Assembly (NCBI GenBank): GCA_020635055.1
Contig: JACKAN010000002.1
Coordinates: 124,001 to 188,000, forward strand
Source of the DNA: Pseudobdellovibrionaceae bacterium
GTDB taxonomy: Bacteria > Bdellovibrionota > Bdellovibrionia > Bdellovibrionales > UBA1609
Length of the DNA stretch: 64,000 nt
Direction: 5' to 3'
The position numbers were made by a program, and so were the translations under genes. Below are positions 9,610 through 19,416 of this stretch, piece by piece. Numbering within the stretch: the first letter of the stretch is position 1; every line of letters starts with the position of its first letter. A model generated the notes under the pieces. That model saw only the letters and a list, made by a program, of their open reading frames with translations, did no database searches and had not been told where the DNA came from.

Positions 9610-10380
9610 TTAATTACAGGGGGGGTTGTTTTTGTTTTCGTCTTTGCTACAGAAAAGTTGTTGGTAAAAGGCTGTACCAATATTTTCTGGGCTGCCGCCA
9701 CCATTGTTTATAGCTTCTTGAACTTGTTGGCATTGTTGATCGTCTTTTTTAGTTGCACAGTAACTATCACCTAAAACTAAGATAGCATTGCCGACATCTG
9801 TTGGGTCGCAAACCTTAGTACCATCTGCACAATCACTTAATCCTCCTGCAATTTGTGCTTGAAAGTCAGTGGTTTTAGGGTCTCGCCAAAAAGAATCACC
9901 ACTTGCATTCATAAAAGATTTGACTAGGGCAGTTCCAGCAACAGCAAAATTTCCTAAATACATAAGCCCTTTCACTCCTGAAGCATTGCAATAGGCGGCT
10001 GTGCGATTGACATTAGCAAGAGCTTGAGTGCCAGTGGCATTAGCTGTTGTATTGTCGGGATCAATTCCATTAAAAACGAGAATACTAATAAAAACTTCTT
10101 CAGAGCTACCGCCATCGCTAATTTGTTTGACGGCATCCACTAACTTTGAGGTTGTCACTCCACCGGTAAGAAAACCTATAGCACATCTTAAGCTATCTGC
10201 TTGGGGGCTATTGACACTTGAAATATAAGAATAACAACTGGCTGCGGAGGTGGGATCACTTTGAGGCACTTTGTCCAAGCAGGCTTGGGCTTCTCCTAAT
10301 TTTTTTTGATCGCTATTATTGCTACAGCCAAAGTTAAGGGTCATAAGACCGATGAGTATAAGAAATGTTAGACCTTGCAT
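9610..10380 (-). CDS. Lipoprotein, Ala/Ser/Asn-rich, unknown function
   Basis: 256 residues from the ATG at 10380. This start is chosen because GGGAG lies about 9 bp upstream and because it gives a proper lipoprotein signal (MQGLTFLILIGLMTLNFGC, lipobox LNFGC). A longer frame to 10452 would put 24 extra residues in front of the signal. The mature part has several Cys (CLDKV, SCYSY, CDPTD, CATKKDDQQC, NNPPCN). Its style matches the lipoprotein at 11693, and both neighbour FadL/PorV-like genes. It may be a partner of those barrels. It is divergent from the 10550 gene. Confidence 0.72.
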   Translation of the reverse strand: MQGLTFLILIGLMTLNFGCSNNSDQKKLGEAQACLDKVPQSDPTSAASCYSYISSVNSPQADSLRCAIGFLTGGVTTSKLVDAVKQISDGGSSEEVFISILVFNGIDPDNTTANATGTQALANVNRTAAYCNASGVKGLMYLGNFAVAGTALVKSFMNASGDSFWRDPKTTDFQAQIAGGLSDCADGTKVCDPTDVGNAILVLGDSYCATKKDDQQCQQVQEAINNGGGSPENIGTAFYQQLFCSKDENKNNPPCN

Positions 10381-10549
10381 TATGTTTGCTCCCTGTAATG
10401 AAATCTCTTTTATTTTATAATATTGAAAAGCGATTACAAATCTTAATTCCACAACCTATCTTGAGTCGAGTTTTTTCGGCCCTTAGACTGAATCTATTAA
10501 GTTTTGTGTCAACTTGAGCCACAATAATACCGTTGGGTAGGGTAATAAG

Positions 10550-11620
10550 ATGAGCAAATGTATTTTTTTATTAATATTATTTTTTAGTTTTTTCTCTTTT
10601 GCAGGTGAAAGAGAAGAGTTTTTCGTTGGTATACGTGGCTTAGGTATGGGCGGCGCGCAAGTGGCTACTGTCAATGATGAAACATCTTTATTGGTAAATC
10701 CTGCTGCATTAGGAAAATTAAGAAATTACTTTATTACAGTGGCAGATCCTGAATTGCATTTAGGGGCAGATACTCAATCTATATTAGGTTTAAATGTTCT
10801 AGCACCCATAGATCCACAAAAAGTGTTAGATTTGATGAATGATGGAAATCAAAGTAAACGATTGCATGCCAAACTACAAATTTTTCCCTCTGCAGTTTTT
10901 CCCAACTTTGGTCTGGGACTTTTTGCCAACTACATTGTGAATTCTTCTATGAACACAACGACCAGTGAACTCACTTATGATTACAGAAGTGATTTAGCCA
11001 TGGTTTTCGGTTTTAATTTTCGTTTCTGGGATGGCATTATAAAACTGGGATTTAATGTAAAAGTATTGAATCGAAATGAGATCAAAAGAACAGATCTACC
11101 AGCCAATTCTACAAATTTAACAATTAAGAATTTAACTAGTGAGGGTGTGGGAATCTCCAGTGATGCGGGTCTATTGTTTACTTTACCTTGGAAGTTATTA
11201 CCTACATTAGGTGTCGTTTATCGCGATGCGGGTGGAACTCACTACACTCTCCGCGATGGGTTAATTAATAGTGCAACGACGAAACCAGAAATGACAGATT
11301 CCAGTTTGGATGCAGCATTCGCTTTATTTCCCATTGCCGGTAAAAGGACAAGAATTTCTTTCACAGGTGAATATAGGGACATCTTAAATGTTGCTGCGGA
11401 AAATGATGTGAATCGGCGCATACATACTGGGATTGAGTTTAACTTTTCAGATGCATTATTTGTTAGAGCGGGTATGAACCAAAGATATTGGACTGCCGGA
11501 CTAGAAATTGCTGTCGAAAACTACCAACTCCAACTTGCGACCTATGGCGAGGACGTGGGTGCAGATGGTACACCCGAAGAGGCTAGACGCTATGTAGGAA
11601 AATTTTCCTACAGGTTCTAA
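10550..11620 (+). CDS. FadL/PorV-like outer membrane protein, paralogue 2 of 3
   Basis: 356 residues with a signal peptide (about 1-18, ending FSFA). The N-terminal signature IRGLGMGGAQVATVNDETS then NPAALGKL and the C-terminal LATYGEDVG...ARRYVGKFSYRF match the barrel paralogues at 7796 and 12561. GTAGGG lies before the ATG. It is followed after 72 bp by a lipoprotein gene and then by the third paralogue, and the three run co-directionally as a likely transcription unit. Transport or secretion-accessory function remains open. Confidence 0.78.
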   Translation: MSKCIFLLILFFSFFSFAGEREEFFVGIRGLGMGGAQVATVNDETSLLVNPAALGKLRNYFITVADPELHLGADTQSILGLNVLAPIDPQKVLDLMNDGNQSKRLHAKLQIFPSAVFPNFGLGLFANYIVNSSMNTTTSELTYDYRSDLAMVFGFNFRFWDGIIKLGFNVKVLNRNEIKRTDLPANSTNLTIKNLTSEGVGISSDAGLLFTLPWKLLPTLGVVYRDAGGTHYTLRDGLINSATTKPEMTDSSLDAAFALFPIAGKRTRISFTGEYRDILNVAAENDVNRRIHTGIEFNFSDALFVRAGMNQRYWTAGLEIAVENYQLQLATYGEDVGADGTPEEARRYVGKFSYRF

Positions 11621-11692
11621 GGTCGAGACTTCGCAGGGAACCTACAAAATTAAAAAATATCATTTAAACTAATATATAAATGGGAGTCATAA

Positions 11693-12553
11693 ATGCTTAA
11701 AAGAAGCATATTTCTATATATTTTTATTATTAGTTTTTCACTAACAAATTGTACTAATATATTAGATGAGTTTGCTAAGAAAGATACTGATGAAGCTTTA
11801 TTATTTGAAGCCAAAAAGAACATGAATGATGGCTCCTGGGATCTAGCAATTGCCAATTTTGCAAAAATGTCCACAGCATTTTTAGCCGAGAGAGATGTGA
11901 AACTGCAACATGCCAAAGCCTATGCTGGTCGCTGTGGATTGGATTTATTGCAATTGTTCGAAGATCTTTCTTCCAATTTATCAACGGGTAGACTTTATGC
12001 TTTATTGATGTCCGCATTCACAGGTGCAACAAGTTCCAATGCCGATGACTGTGCGACGGCAGAAGATTTGTTATTATCTATTTCTACAAGTGCTTCGTCC
12101 AGATCTTCAGAAGAAAATTCGACTCTCGCTTTTATTAGTTTTGCAAAAATGGGTGCTATTTTTGCGGCTTTTTCTGACGAAACTACTTCCGATGGAACTG
12201 TTGATGGTGATTTTGATGCCTGTCAAGACAATACCAGCCCAGGGGTTCCAGAGGCCTACGTAAGAGAGGTGGGGATTGGTTTAGCAATAGCTTCCACCAG
12301 TTTAACCGCAGCCATTAGTAGTGGAGGATTAACTGGAGCTGATGAATTGACCTCGGCCACAAGTGCTTGCACGGCCCTAGAAGCTTTAGGAGCACAATTT
12401 AATTTTTGCAGTCAAACAGATCCATCTGCATTAACAGCAGATCAGGTCAAAGCGATTCGATGGACAATGATGGACAATCAAAGCATAGGTTTAGGTGGAG
12501 CTAACAACTGCGATTTATCCGGAGTAAGTTGTCCGATAAATTGCGCTCCTTAG
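11693..12553 (+). CDS. Lipoprotein, possible partner of adjacent barrel
   Basis: 286 residues with a lipoprotein signal (MLKRSIFLYIFIISFSLTNC, lipobox LTNC, Cys at residue 20). The first part of the mature chain looks helical and TPR-like (ALLFEAKKNMNDGSWDLAIANFAKMS). The remainder is Ala/Ser/Thr-rich with scattered Cys pairs. The stop lies 7 bp before the next barrel gene, so the two are probably translated from one message. No database family is recognised. Confidence 0.72.
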   Translation: MLKRSIFLYIFIISFSLTNCTNILDEFAKKDTDEALLFEAKKNMNDGSWDLAIANFAKMSTAFLAERDVKLQHAKAYAGRCGLDLLQLFEDLSSNLSTGRLYALLMSAFTGATSSNADDCATAEDLLLSISTSASSRSSEENSTLAFISFAKMGAIFAAFSDETTSDGTVDGDFDACQDNTSPGVPEAYVREVGIGLAIASTSLTAAISSGGLTGADELTSATSACTALEALGAQFNFCSQTDPSALTADQVKAIRWTMMDNQSIGLGGANNCDLSGVSCPINCAP

Positions 12554-12560
12554 GTGAAAA

Positions 12561-13706
12561 ATGAAATTATATATAATATTATTTCTTATTTTAATAAATT
12601 CTTTAGAGCTTGAAGCTCAAGAGCTTTTTCATACGAACACCTCTGTGCGTGCCTTGGGCATGGGCAACGCTTATGTGGCTGTTGTTAATGATATCGATTC
12701 TATGTTTTACAATCCTGCCGGTTTCGCACAAAATTCTCAATTTAATTGGACGATTATGGACCCGAAAATAGGTGTTGGAGGTGTGGAGTCCGTACAAAAA
12801 CTTTCCAATTTGCAATCCTCTGGGGGGTTTGCAAGTACTCTTAGAGAATTGTATGGAGAAAAAGTTTATGTCAATGTGGGAGCAAAAACAGCAATTGTGA
12901 CGCCCTGGTTTGCGGCGGCATTATACGATAACATTGATACCAGTCTTCGAATTAATAACCCTGCCGTTCCAGAAATTGATGCCAATATAGTAAATGATTT
13001 AGGTGTGGGTTTGGGTTTTGGTTTTAGTATTCTTCCTGGTTTTCAAATGGGAATGACTTTCAAAAGGATTACGCGTACGGGATCAAGATTTACATTGGGT
13101 TCGAGTTTAATTGGAAGTTTAGATCCAGAAGCCATTAAAGATGAAGTTATGAGAACGGGATTGGGTTATTCAACTGATTTAGGTTTTAACATTGCTCCAA
13201 ATTTAGGAGTTGTAGAGCCAGTGATCTCATTTGTTTGGAAAGATTTAGGAGTCACAAGTTTTCGTCCCACAGAAGATGGTGGTCTTGCACCGCCATCAGA
13301 TAAAGATAATATGATTTTTGGTTTTGCACTAATTTTAGATGTAGGTTTGGTTCACTTAATTCCATCATTCGAATATCAGTACATCAATGATTCAGATATT
13401 CAGATTGGAAAAAAAATTAATTTAGGTTTAGAAGTGGGATTGCCCTTGTTAAATTTAAGAGGTGGTTTTCACCAGGGCTACTACACTCTGGGTGTGGGAG
13501 TTAATTTAGGGCTACTCCGCATTGATGCTGCCTCCTACGGCGTTGAGCTGGGTGCTTACCCCGGTCAATTGGAAGATCGCAGATACATTCTACAACTTAC
13601 TATGGAATTGGGATTTGATGCCAACTTAAGTTTTCTAGGAGGAGGCTCTGGGGGCGGTCAAGGTGGACCTGGCGGTAATAGATCTCGTTTAAAGCAGCGT
13701 CGATAA
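12561..13706 (+). CDS. FadL/PorV-like outer membrane protein, paralogue 3 of 3, with Gly-rich tail
   Basis: 381 residues with a signal peptide (about 1-18, ending LEAQ). The signature VRALGMGNAYVAVVNDIDSMF then YNPAGFA, and the C-terminal block ASYGVELGAYPGQLEDRRYI, match the two paralogues upstream. Unlike them, the chain does not end at the last barrel strand. It continues with a Gly-rich basic tail (GGGSGGGQGGPGG then NRSRLKQRR). The tail may extend into the periplasm or outside the cell, or may be cleaved. The gene is 7 bp behind the lipoprotein gene. Confidence 0.77.
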   Translation: MKLYIILFLILINSLELEAQELFHTNTSVRALGMGNAYVAVVNDIDSMFYNPAGFAQNSQFNWTIMDPKIGVGGVESVQKLSNLQSSGGFASTLRELYGEKVYVNVGAKTAIVTPWFAAALYDNIDTSLRINNPAVPEIDANIVNDLGVGLGFGFSILPGFQMGMTFKRITRTGSRFTLGSSLIGSLDPEAIKDEVMRTGLGYSTDLGFNIAPNLGVVEPVISFVWKDLGVTSFRPTEDGGLAPPSDKDNMIFGFALILDVGLVHLIPSFEYQYINDSDIQIGKKINLGLEVGLPLLNLRGGFHQGYYTLGVGVNLGLLRIDAASYGVELGAYPGQLEDRRYILQLTMELGFDANLSFLGGGSGGGQGGPGGNRSRLKQRR

Positions 13707-13751
13707 AATAAAATCATTCAATTTATTTTGTGATTGAGGTAGATTAAGTCC

Positions 13752-16433
13752 ATGCTTAAGATGCTTTCACAATTTGATCCCAACAAAGACACTTGGATTG
13801 TTGCTGACCTGAAATCTAAATTAGAAATACAACAGCAGTTATTCAAAAAATATAAAGTTTTGCCAGAAGAAAGTGTTTTGCGTGCATCAGAACTTTGGCA
13901 ACATCAGTACAAGAGGCTGGGGGGAAACCTACAAATTGTCTCCTCTAGTTTTGTAAAAATATTTCTTATGGAACAATTAGAGATGGAGAAGGAGTCTTGG
14001 TTAAGAGTTCCAGGTGCCCATCAAACTCTTTTAGAATACATAAGACAATTGTTTCCATTGCTAATTTATCAAAATTCAGAAGAGCTTATTGGACCTTGGT
14101 GGCAAGAAAATAGTGGTTCATTGATGCGCTGGGGACGATGGTTTTTTTACGCTAGAAAATATGTTCATTTATTTTTAGAAAACAAATGGATTTTGCCCAA
14201 TTGGTTGCCTTATATTTTGTACAATGAACACTTAGGATCAGTGATGTGGCATAAAAGATTATTTATTGATCTAGGCTCACAGCTTACTCAAAGTGAAGCT
14301 CTTTTATTCAAAGAGATTTCAATGAACGCAGAAACTTTTCTTATTTACCCAAATAAGATCGCAAAAGGCGAGTACAAAACCATTGATCGAACTTATTCAC
14401 GGATTTTAAATGAAAAATCAATAAATGAAGTCAAAGAAGTGCCCACAGAACCTGAGAATTTGACTTTAAAAAGATTTTCTACAGCCTTGGCTGAAGTCAA
14501 AGACCTCTCTGCGCAAGTAAGAATTTGGCTACAACAAGGTATGGAACCTCAAGACATTGCTATTTTTGCTCCTGATATTGAATATTACTGGCCAGCGATA
14601 GCCTCCTACTTTGAAGTTGAGAACATACCTGTGCAAAAAAGTGTAGTAGCTCGTTTACAAAGTTTTTTACCCATTATGAGCTGGCTATCTCGTCTTAAAT
14701 TGGAATTAGGGCAGGTGAGTAGTGAAGATCTCGAATTAGATGTCTTTTCATCTGATAGTGCCTCTAGCAGAATTAGTTATCACGATTTTAAAAAGCTTTA
14801 TAGCATGATTCTAGAGGACCAACATCTTCATCGATTGAAAGCTATAAGTGAGAGATATCAGCAGAACTTCAACCCAAAAGAACTAATTTACAGAGATGAG
14901 TTTTTACTGTGGGCTATGAATTTTTATAATGAGGGTTTGTCAGCTTCACTTCTAGAACCACTTTTGCGAGCTGCGGTCCATGAATCTTTACATAATGTAA
15001 AATTAAAAGCTTCTTCTTGGTTGGCCTATTTGGAAAACCTCTGTGCACAGATTGAAATTGTTTTAAAAGAAGAAGATGTAAATGGTGTGAGCATTGAAAA
15101 CTTTAGGTCCGCGCGTCACATTCCGGCAAAGTGTGTCTATGTTTTGGGTTTAAGCGAAGTACAATTAAAATCAAATAAAGCCATGGGCATTAAACCGGGT
15201 GAAGTGTTTAGTATAGAAAGCGATTTGGGTTTTATTTTAGATCTTCCTGAGAATCAGGATTTAGAATTCGATGCCGATATCTTGTTGAGTTCAGCCTACC
15301 AGAAAGTGATTGCCTCATTTGCTGAAACTAATTTTTCAGGAGGACCCCAAGCCGCATCAATGCTGTGGTTAAAATCCATTAAAAAGCAAAACTTGAATTA
15401 TACTCAGGTCAATAATCCACAGGTTTCTTTGTGGGACTTTCAACAACAAAAGGTGAGTGAACTTAAAAATAATGAGTCCTTGAGGGCTGAATTTATTGAT
15501 AGAGATTTAGGACGTCATAAGTTTTTAAATCAACCACTTAAAATCGAGCGTCTTTCCGTCAGTCGTCTACAGAGTTATGCTCAATGCCCGTTTGTATTTC
15601 TTGCTGAAAGTATTTTTAAACTAAAAGATCCAGAAGTGTTGGATTTAGACTTGGACGCTATGGCACTGGGTCAGTTTATTCATAAAGTGTTTCAAAAGAT
15701 TGTAAAAGAACCTTTTGTAAATATATGGACGGAAGAAAGCTTAAAGTTAATTTTTGAAGAGTGTCGGTCGGAGCTAAAATTACATACCTACGATGAAAGA
15801 ACATGGTTCCGAATACAAGCGATGGTTCTTAAAATAGTGGATAATTTTTTATCTTTTGAAAACCAATGGCGAAAAGAATTCCCGCTAACACATACTATCG
15901 GCAAAGAAGTAGCCATTAAAGCCTTTTGGGACATAGAAAAATCAGATTTTGTAAGCGAAAGTGAGAATGGAATATCTTTTTCAGGCTCCATAGACCGCGT
16001 AGATTCTGACAGTGAAAAACATGCAGTAATATTGGACTATAAAACTTCAATTAGTCAGGTTTTTAATTTTTCTAGCTGGCAGGAAAAAGACCACTTACAG
16101 TTGAGTGTTTATAGTTACTTGTTAGAGCAGGGCCTTACGGAGCTAAAAAAATTAGATGTACTAGGTATGGGTTACTTTGTGGCAAAGGACTGTGAACGTG
16201 GTAAAGGACTTTGGTGTGAAGAAGGAGAGGGGCGTTTATTCCCTATAAATAAAAGATCTAAAAACTCAATGCCTAAAAAAGAACTTTATAAACATTGGGC
16301 GGAAGTTAAAACTAGGGTAGCAGAAATTGTGTCACAAATATCTACTGGTGAATTTTCACCAAAGCCCAAGGATATTAAAAATTGTAACCAGTGCAGTTGG
16401 AGTAAAATATGTCGAGCCCCACATTTGAACTAA
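13752..16433 (+). CDS. addB: AddB-type subunit of the AddAB helicase-nuclease
   Basis: 893 residues. AddAB resects double-strand breaks before recombination. The C-terminal PD-(D/E)xK nuclease domain is visible (SVSRLQSYAQCPFVF, GQFIHKVFQ, GSIDRVDS then ILDYKTS). The four cysteines of the AddB iron-sulfur staple are present: C612, then C878, C881 and C887 close to the C-terminus. I see no Walker A motif in the N-terminal helicase-like half, so the helicase part is probably inactive, as in other AddB proteins. The 3' end overlaps the start of addA by 25 bp, indicating translational coupling. Confidence 0.88.
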   Translation: MLKMLSQFDPNKDTWIVADLKSKLEIQQQLFKKYKVLPEESVLRASELWQHQYKRLGGNLQIVSSSFVKIFLMEQLEMEKESWLRVPGAHQTLLEYIRQLFPLLIYQNSEELIGPWWQENSGSLMRWGRWFFYARKYVHLFLENKWILPNWLPYILYNEHLGSVMWHKRLFIDLGSQLTQSEALLFKEISMNAETFLIYPNKIAKGEYKTIDRTYSRILNEKSINEVKEVPTEPENLTLKRFSTALAEVKDLSAQVRIWLQQGMEPQDIAIFAPDIEYYWPAIASYFEVENIPVQKSVVARLQSFLPIMSWLSRLKLELGQVSSEDLELDVFSSDSASSRISYHDFKKLYSMILEDQHLHRLKAISERYQQNFNPKELIYRDEFLLWAMNFYNEGLSASLLEPLLRAAVHESLHNVKLKASSWLAYLENLCAQIEIVLKEEDVNGVSIENFRSARHIPAKCVYVLGLSEVQLKSNKAMGIKPGEVFSIESDLGFILDLPENQDLEFDADILLSSAYQKVIASFAETNFSGGPQAASMLWLKSIKKQNLNYTQVNNPQVSLWDFQQQKVSELKNNESLRAEFIDRDLGRHKFLNQPLKIERLSVSRLQSYAQCPFVFLAESIFKLKDPEVLDLDLDAMALGQFIHKVFQKIVKEPFVNIWTEESLKLIFEECRSELKLHTYDERTWFRIQAMVLKIVDNFLSFENQWRKEFPLTHTIGKEVAIKAFWDIEKSDFVSESENGISFSGSIDRVDSDSEKHAVILDYKTSISQVFNFSSWQEKDHLQLSVYSYLLEQGLTELKKLDVLGMGYFVAKDCERGKGLWCEEGEGRLFPINKRSKNSMPKKELYKHWAEVKTRVAEIVSQISTGEFSPKPKDIKNCNQCSWSKICRAPHLN

Positions 16434-19396
16434 AATCAAAAATTGTTCGAGCTGGGGCGGGTGCTGGTAAAACAACTCGGCTCACGGAAAATATTTATCA
16501 GTCAGTTTTGAATTATTTTAACCTTCATCAGCGTTGGCCGCGACTAATTGTAACAACCTTTACAAGGAAAGCTACACAAGAACTCAAAGAAAGATTAATA
16601 ATAAAAGCCTGTGATGAAAATAATATGGAATTTTTGGAATACATTAACACAGGCTCCAACATTCATATTTCCACGATTCATGGTGTGTTAAATTTATTTT
16701 TAAGAAATTACGGTCATTTATTAGGATGGGATAATTCCTTTCAAATTATAAATGGCAGAGAAGCCAATAAATTAGCTAAAAGCATAATTAAAGAATTAGA
16801 TAAAGATGAAAAGTGGGATTTCTGGTTAGAACACTTCACCTATAATGATCTTTTAAAACTTCTCCTTTCCTATTATGAAATGAAATGTTCTGTGTCACAA
16901 TCTCAACCAGCAACAGAAGAATATTTAGCCACTTGTATTGAAAACTTATTTAAGACTAAGCAAAAAGAGTTAATAGACCTAGGGCAATACGTTATCGAAA
17001 ACTTTGATGAAGAAAAATGGTTGATTTTTGGCCAAAAGCTTACTGATATTTCCTGGGAAAATTTAAATGTTAATATTCAAGAAGTGGGAAGTAAACCAAG
17101 GAAAACTAAAAAAGTAGATCCCGAGGCTGATGAGTTTGTTAAGAAAAACTTTGATAAGATAAAAAAAGATTTAGATATCAGTGGATTGAGCCCTGAAGAA
17201 ATATCTAGATCTGTTGATTTTTACAAAAAATTTCACATTTTGGCAGACGAATTTGTACAATTATTTTTAAACAAAAAACAGCTGCATGCTAAAATTGAAA
17301 TGCAAGATTTAGAATTGATAACAAAAAAAATATTAGAAGAAGAGCCTGCTCTTGGAAATGCCTTTTCAGAGGAGTGGGATTATTGGCTTATTGATGAATA
17401 TCAAGACACCAGCCCACTACAAGAAGATCTTCTTAAAAATCTAATTGGTGATAAGCCATGTTACATAGTAGGTGATCCACAACAAAGTATTTACTTGTTC
17501 CGCGGAGCCAGAAGTGAAGTCTTTAACCGTAAAGAAATGGAATGGAAAGATAAGAGTGAAACTCTAACTATAAATTATCGCTCTTATCCCGAGCTTTTAA
17601 ATTTTATAAATGATTTTTTTTCTGGTTACGGACAAGAGTTCTTAAAAATGGAAGAAAGTCACAAATTTGGCACAGGAAACAAAAAGCGTATCGTTGTCAA
17701 ATTCAACGAGGGCAATGAATCACAATTTGTTTGCAATGAAATCTTACAGCTTTTAAATCAAGGCATTTCACCAGAAAATATTTGTGTATTAGCTCGCAAG
17801 AACAAAAGTCTTCAGGATATGGCTAGTTATTTAAATAGTTATAAAGTGCCAACCCATGTTCATGCCTCTAGCGGATTTTTCCAAAGACGAGAAATTTTGG
17901 ACGTGCTTTCCCTTGTGAAGTTTTTAGTAAACACCAATGATAATGAAAATCTTATATCCCTTTTACGTTCGCCTTGGCTTGCAGTCGAAGACCCATTGTT
18001 AATTGCTTGGACACAAAAATGGTCCAGTCGTCAGCAGGGTTTATGGAGTTTTTTAAAAGCTCAGGATCATCCTAAAGTTCATTTGCTAAATTCGGTACTT
18101 AAAAAAAGTCATGAAATCGGTTTGTTATCCTGTACCCTTCATTATTTAAAAGAGTGGCAAGTTTTTACTTATTCTCACTATCATGATGCTTCAGGAAGAA
18201 GAGAATCTAATCTGTGGAAGATGATAACCCAATGGCAAGAACAAGAAGGAAAGCCAGGATTTAATATTTTTCACTTTCTTAATCAGTCACAAATTGACCT
18301 TAGTGAAAGTGAGGGGGGGGAAGAGGCCGATGCAGTTGCGGCATTAGAACCTAGTTGCGTTAATTTAATGACCATACATGCTTCAAAAGGATTGCAATTT
18401 GAACATGTATTTATTTTGGATTGTGGTAAGGCCCCACAGCAGAGTGGGGGTGCAAAGGAAAATAACAGAGTTCATATTGATGAGGATCAATATTTATGGT
18501 CTTTCGCTCTTCCAGCAGAAGAGGAAGCGGGCAAGAATAAGTCTATTTTAGATCATAACTATATTAACTTGATGAAAGAAAGAGAACTAGAAGAGTCCGA
18601 TCGACTTTTTTATGTTGCTGTAACTCGGGCAGTTAAAAATGTATATATATCTTGGTCAAATAAAATTCATGAGCAATCTTGGTTAGGAAGAAGCCACTAC
18701 GAGCTTTTACCAGGGAAGCAACAAAGAGATGGTTATTGTAGTGAATATAGTGAATCTGATCAATCTATAGAAATACCTTCTTGGGAAATTAAAAAAACTG
18801 ATGAAAAAACTATCGAGCCAATTTTAAGGTTAAATAACCAAAGTCAAAAATTGCAAAAAATATCCATAACAAAATATTTAGAATTACAATCTTCTAGTTT
18901 TCAAAATATAGATCAAATTACAGATCAAAAAAGTGATAATACAAAGGCAGAAGCTCTATTTGAAGGTGCCAAAATTGCTCAAATGGGTTCGGATATACAT
19001 TTATTATTCGAAAAATCTCGCTATCAATTAAATTGGCAACCAGAGAAGTACATTCAGGAGAAATTTTTATCCAAAGATCAAAACACAGTTTTAAAAGCCT
19101 ACCATTGGGTAATGAATCTAAAAAGTCCACCGATGAATTTGTTATTGAAAACCGGTTATGTGGAGTGGGGTTTTCAATGGCTAAAAGAACCCTATATATT
19201 AGAAGGCCAGATTGATCTATGGGGCGAAGTGCAAGATGAAGTTTGGCTCATTGATTATAAGTCAGGTTCCAGTCGCTATACGGAAAAAGCCATTAGTCAG
19301 TTGGAACTTTACTCCCAACCCTTGTTGGAAATGGGTTACAAAAATATTAAAAAAGCCATTCTCTTTCCGCTGGAAGAGAAAGTCGTCTTAGTTTAA
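16409..19396 (+). CDS. addA: AddA-type UvrD-like helicase-nuclease subunit
   Basis: 995 residues. This is a superfamily 1 DNA helicase with a C-terminal nuclease, the motor of AddAB. Walker A is RAGAGAGKTT (residues 14-23), motif II is LIDEYQDTSP, the motif III region is VGDPQQSIYLFRGA, motif IV-like is NYRSYPEL, motif V is TIHASKGLQFEHVFI and motif VI is LFYVAVTRA. The nuclease motif near the end is GQIDLWGE then VWLIDYKSG. The start lies inside the last codons of addB. A single convergent gene follows. Intact. Confidence 0.92.
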   Translation: MSSPTFELKSKIVRAGAGAGKTTRLTENIYQSVLNYFNLHQRWPRLIVTTFTRKATQELKERLIIKACDENNMEFLEYINTGSNIHISTIHGVLNLFLRNYGHLLGWDNSFQIINGREANKLAKSIIKELDKDEKWDFWLEHFTYNDLLKLLLSYYEMKCSVSQSQPATEEYLATCIENLFKTKQKELIDLGQYVIENFDEEKWLIFGQKLTDISWENLNVNIQEVGSKPRKTKKVDPEADEFVKKNFDKIKKDLDISGLSPEEISRSVDFYKKFHILADEFVQLFLNKKQLHAKIEMQDLELITKKILEEEPALGNAFSEEWDYWLIDEYQDTSPLQEDLLKNLIGDKPCYIVGDPQQSIYLFRGARSEVFNRKEMEWKDKSETLTINYRSYPELLNFINDFFSGYGQEFLKMEESHKFGTGNKKRIVVKFNEGNESQFVCNEILQLLNQGISPENICVLARKNKSLQDMASYLNSYKVPTHVHASSGFFQRREILDVLSLVKFLVNTNDNENLISLLRSPWLAVEDPLLIAWTQKWSSRQQGLWSFLKAQDHPKVHLLNSVLKKSHEIGLLSCTLHYLKEWQVFTYSHYHDASGRRESNLWKMITQWQEQEGKPGFNIFHFLNQSQIDLSESEGGEEADAVAALEPSCVNLMTIHASKGLQFEHVFILDCGKAPQQSGGAKENNRVHIDEDQYLWSFALPAEEEAGKNKSILDHNYINLMKERELEESDRLFYVAVTRAVKNVYISWSNKIHEQSWLGRSHYELLPGKQQRDGYCSEYSESDQSIEIPSWEIKKTDEKTIEPILRLNNQSQKLQKISITKYLELQSSSFQNIDQITDQKSDNTKAEALFEGAKIAQMGSDIHLLFEKSRYQLNWQPEKYIQEKFLSKDQNTVLKAYHWVMNLKSPPMNLLLKTGYVEWGFQWLKEPYILEGQIDLWGEVQDEVWLIDYKSGSSRYTEKAISQLELYSQPLLEMGYKNIKKAILFPLEEKVVLV

Positions 19397-19416
19397 CCCA
19401 AAAATATAATTTTAGA

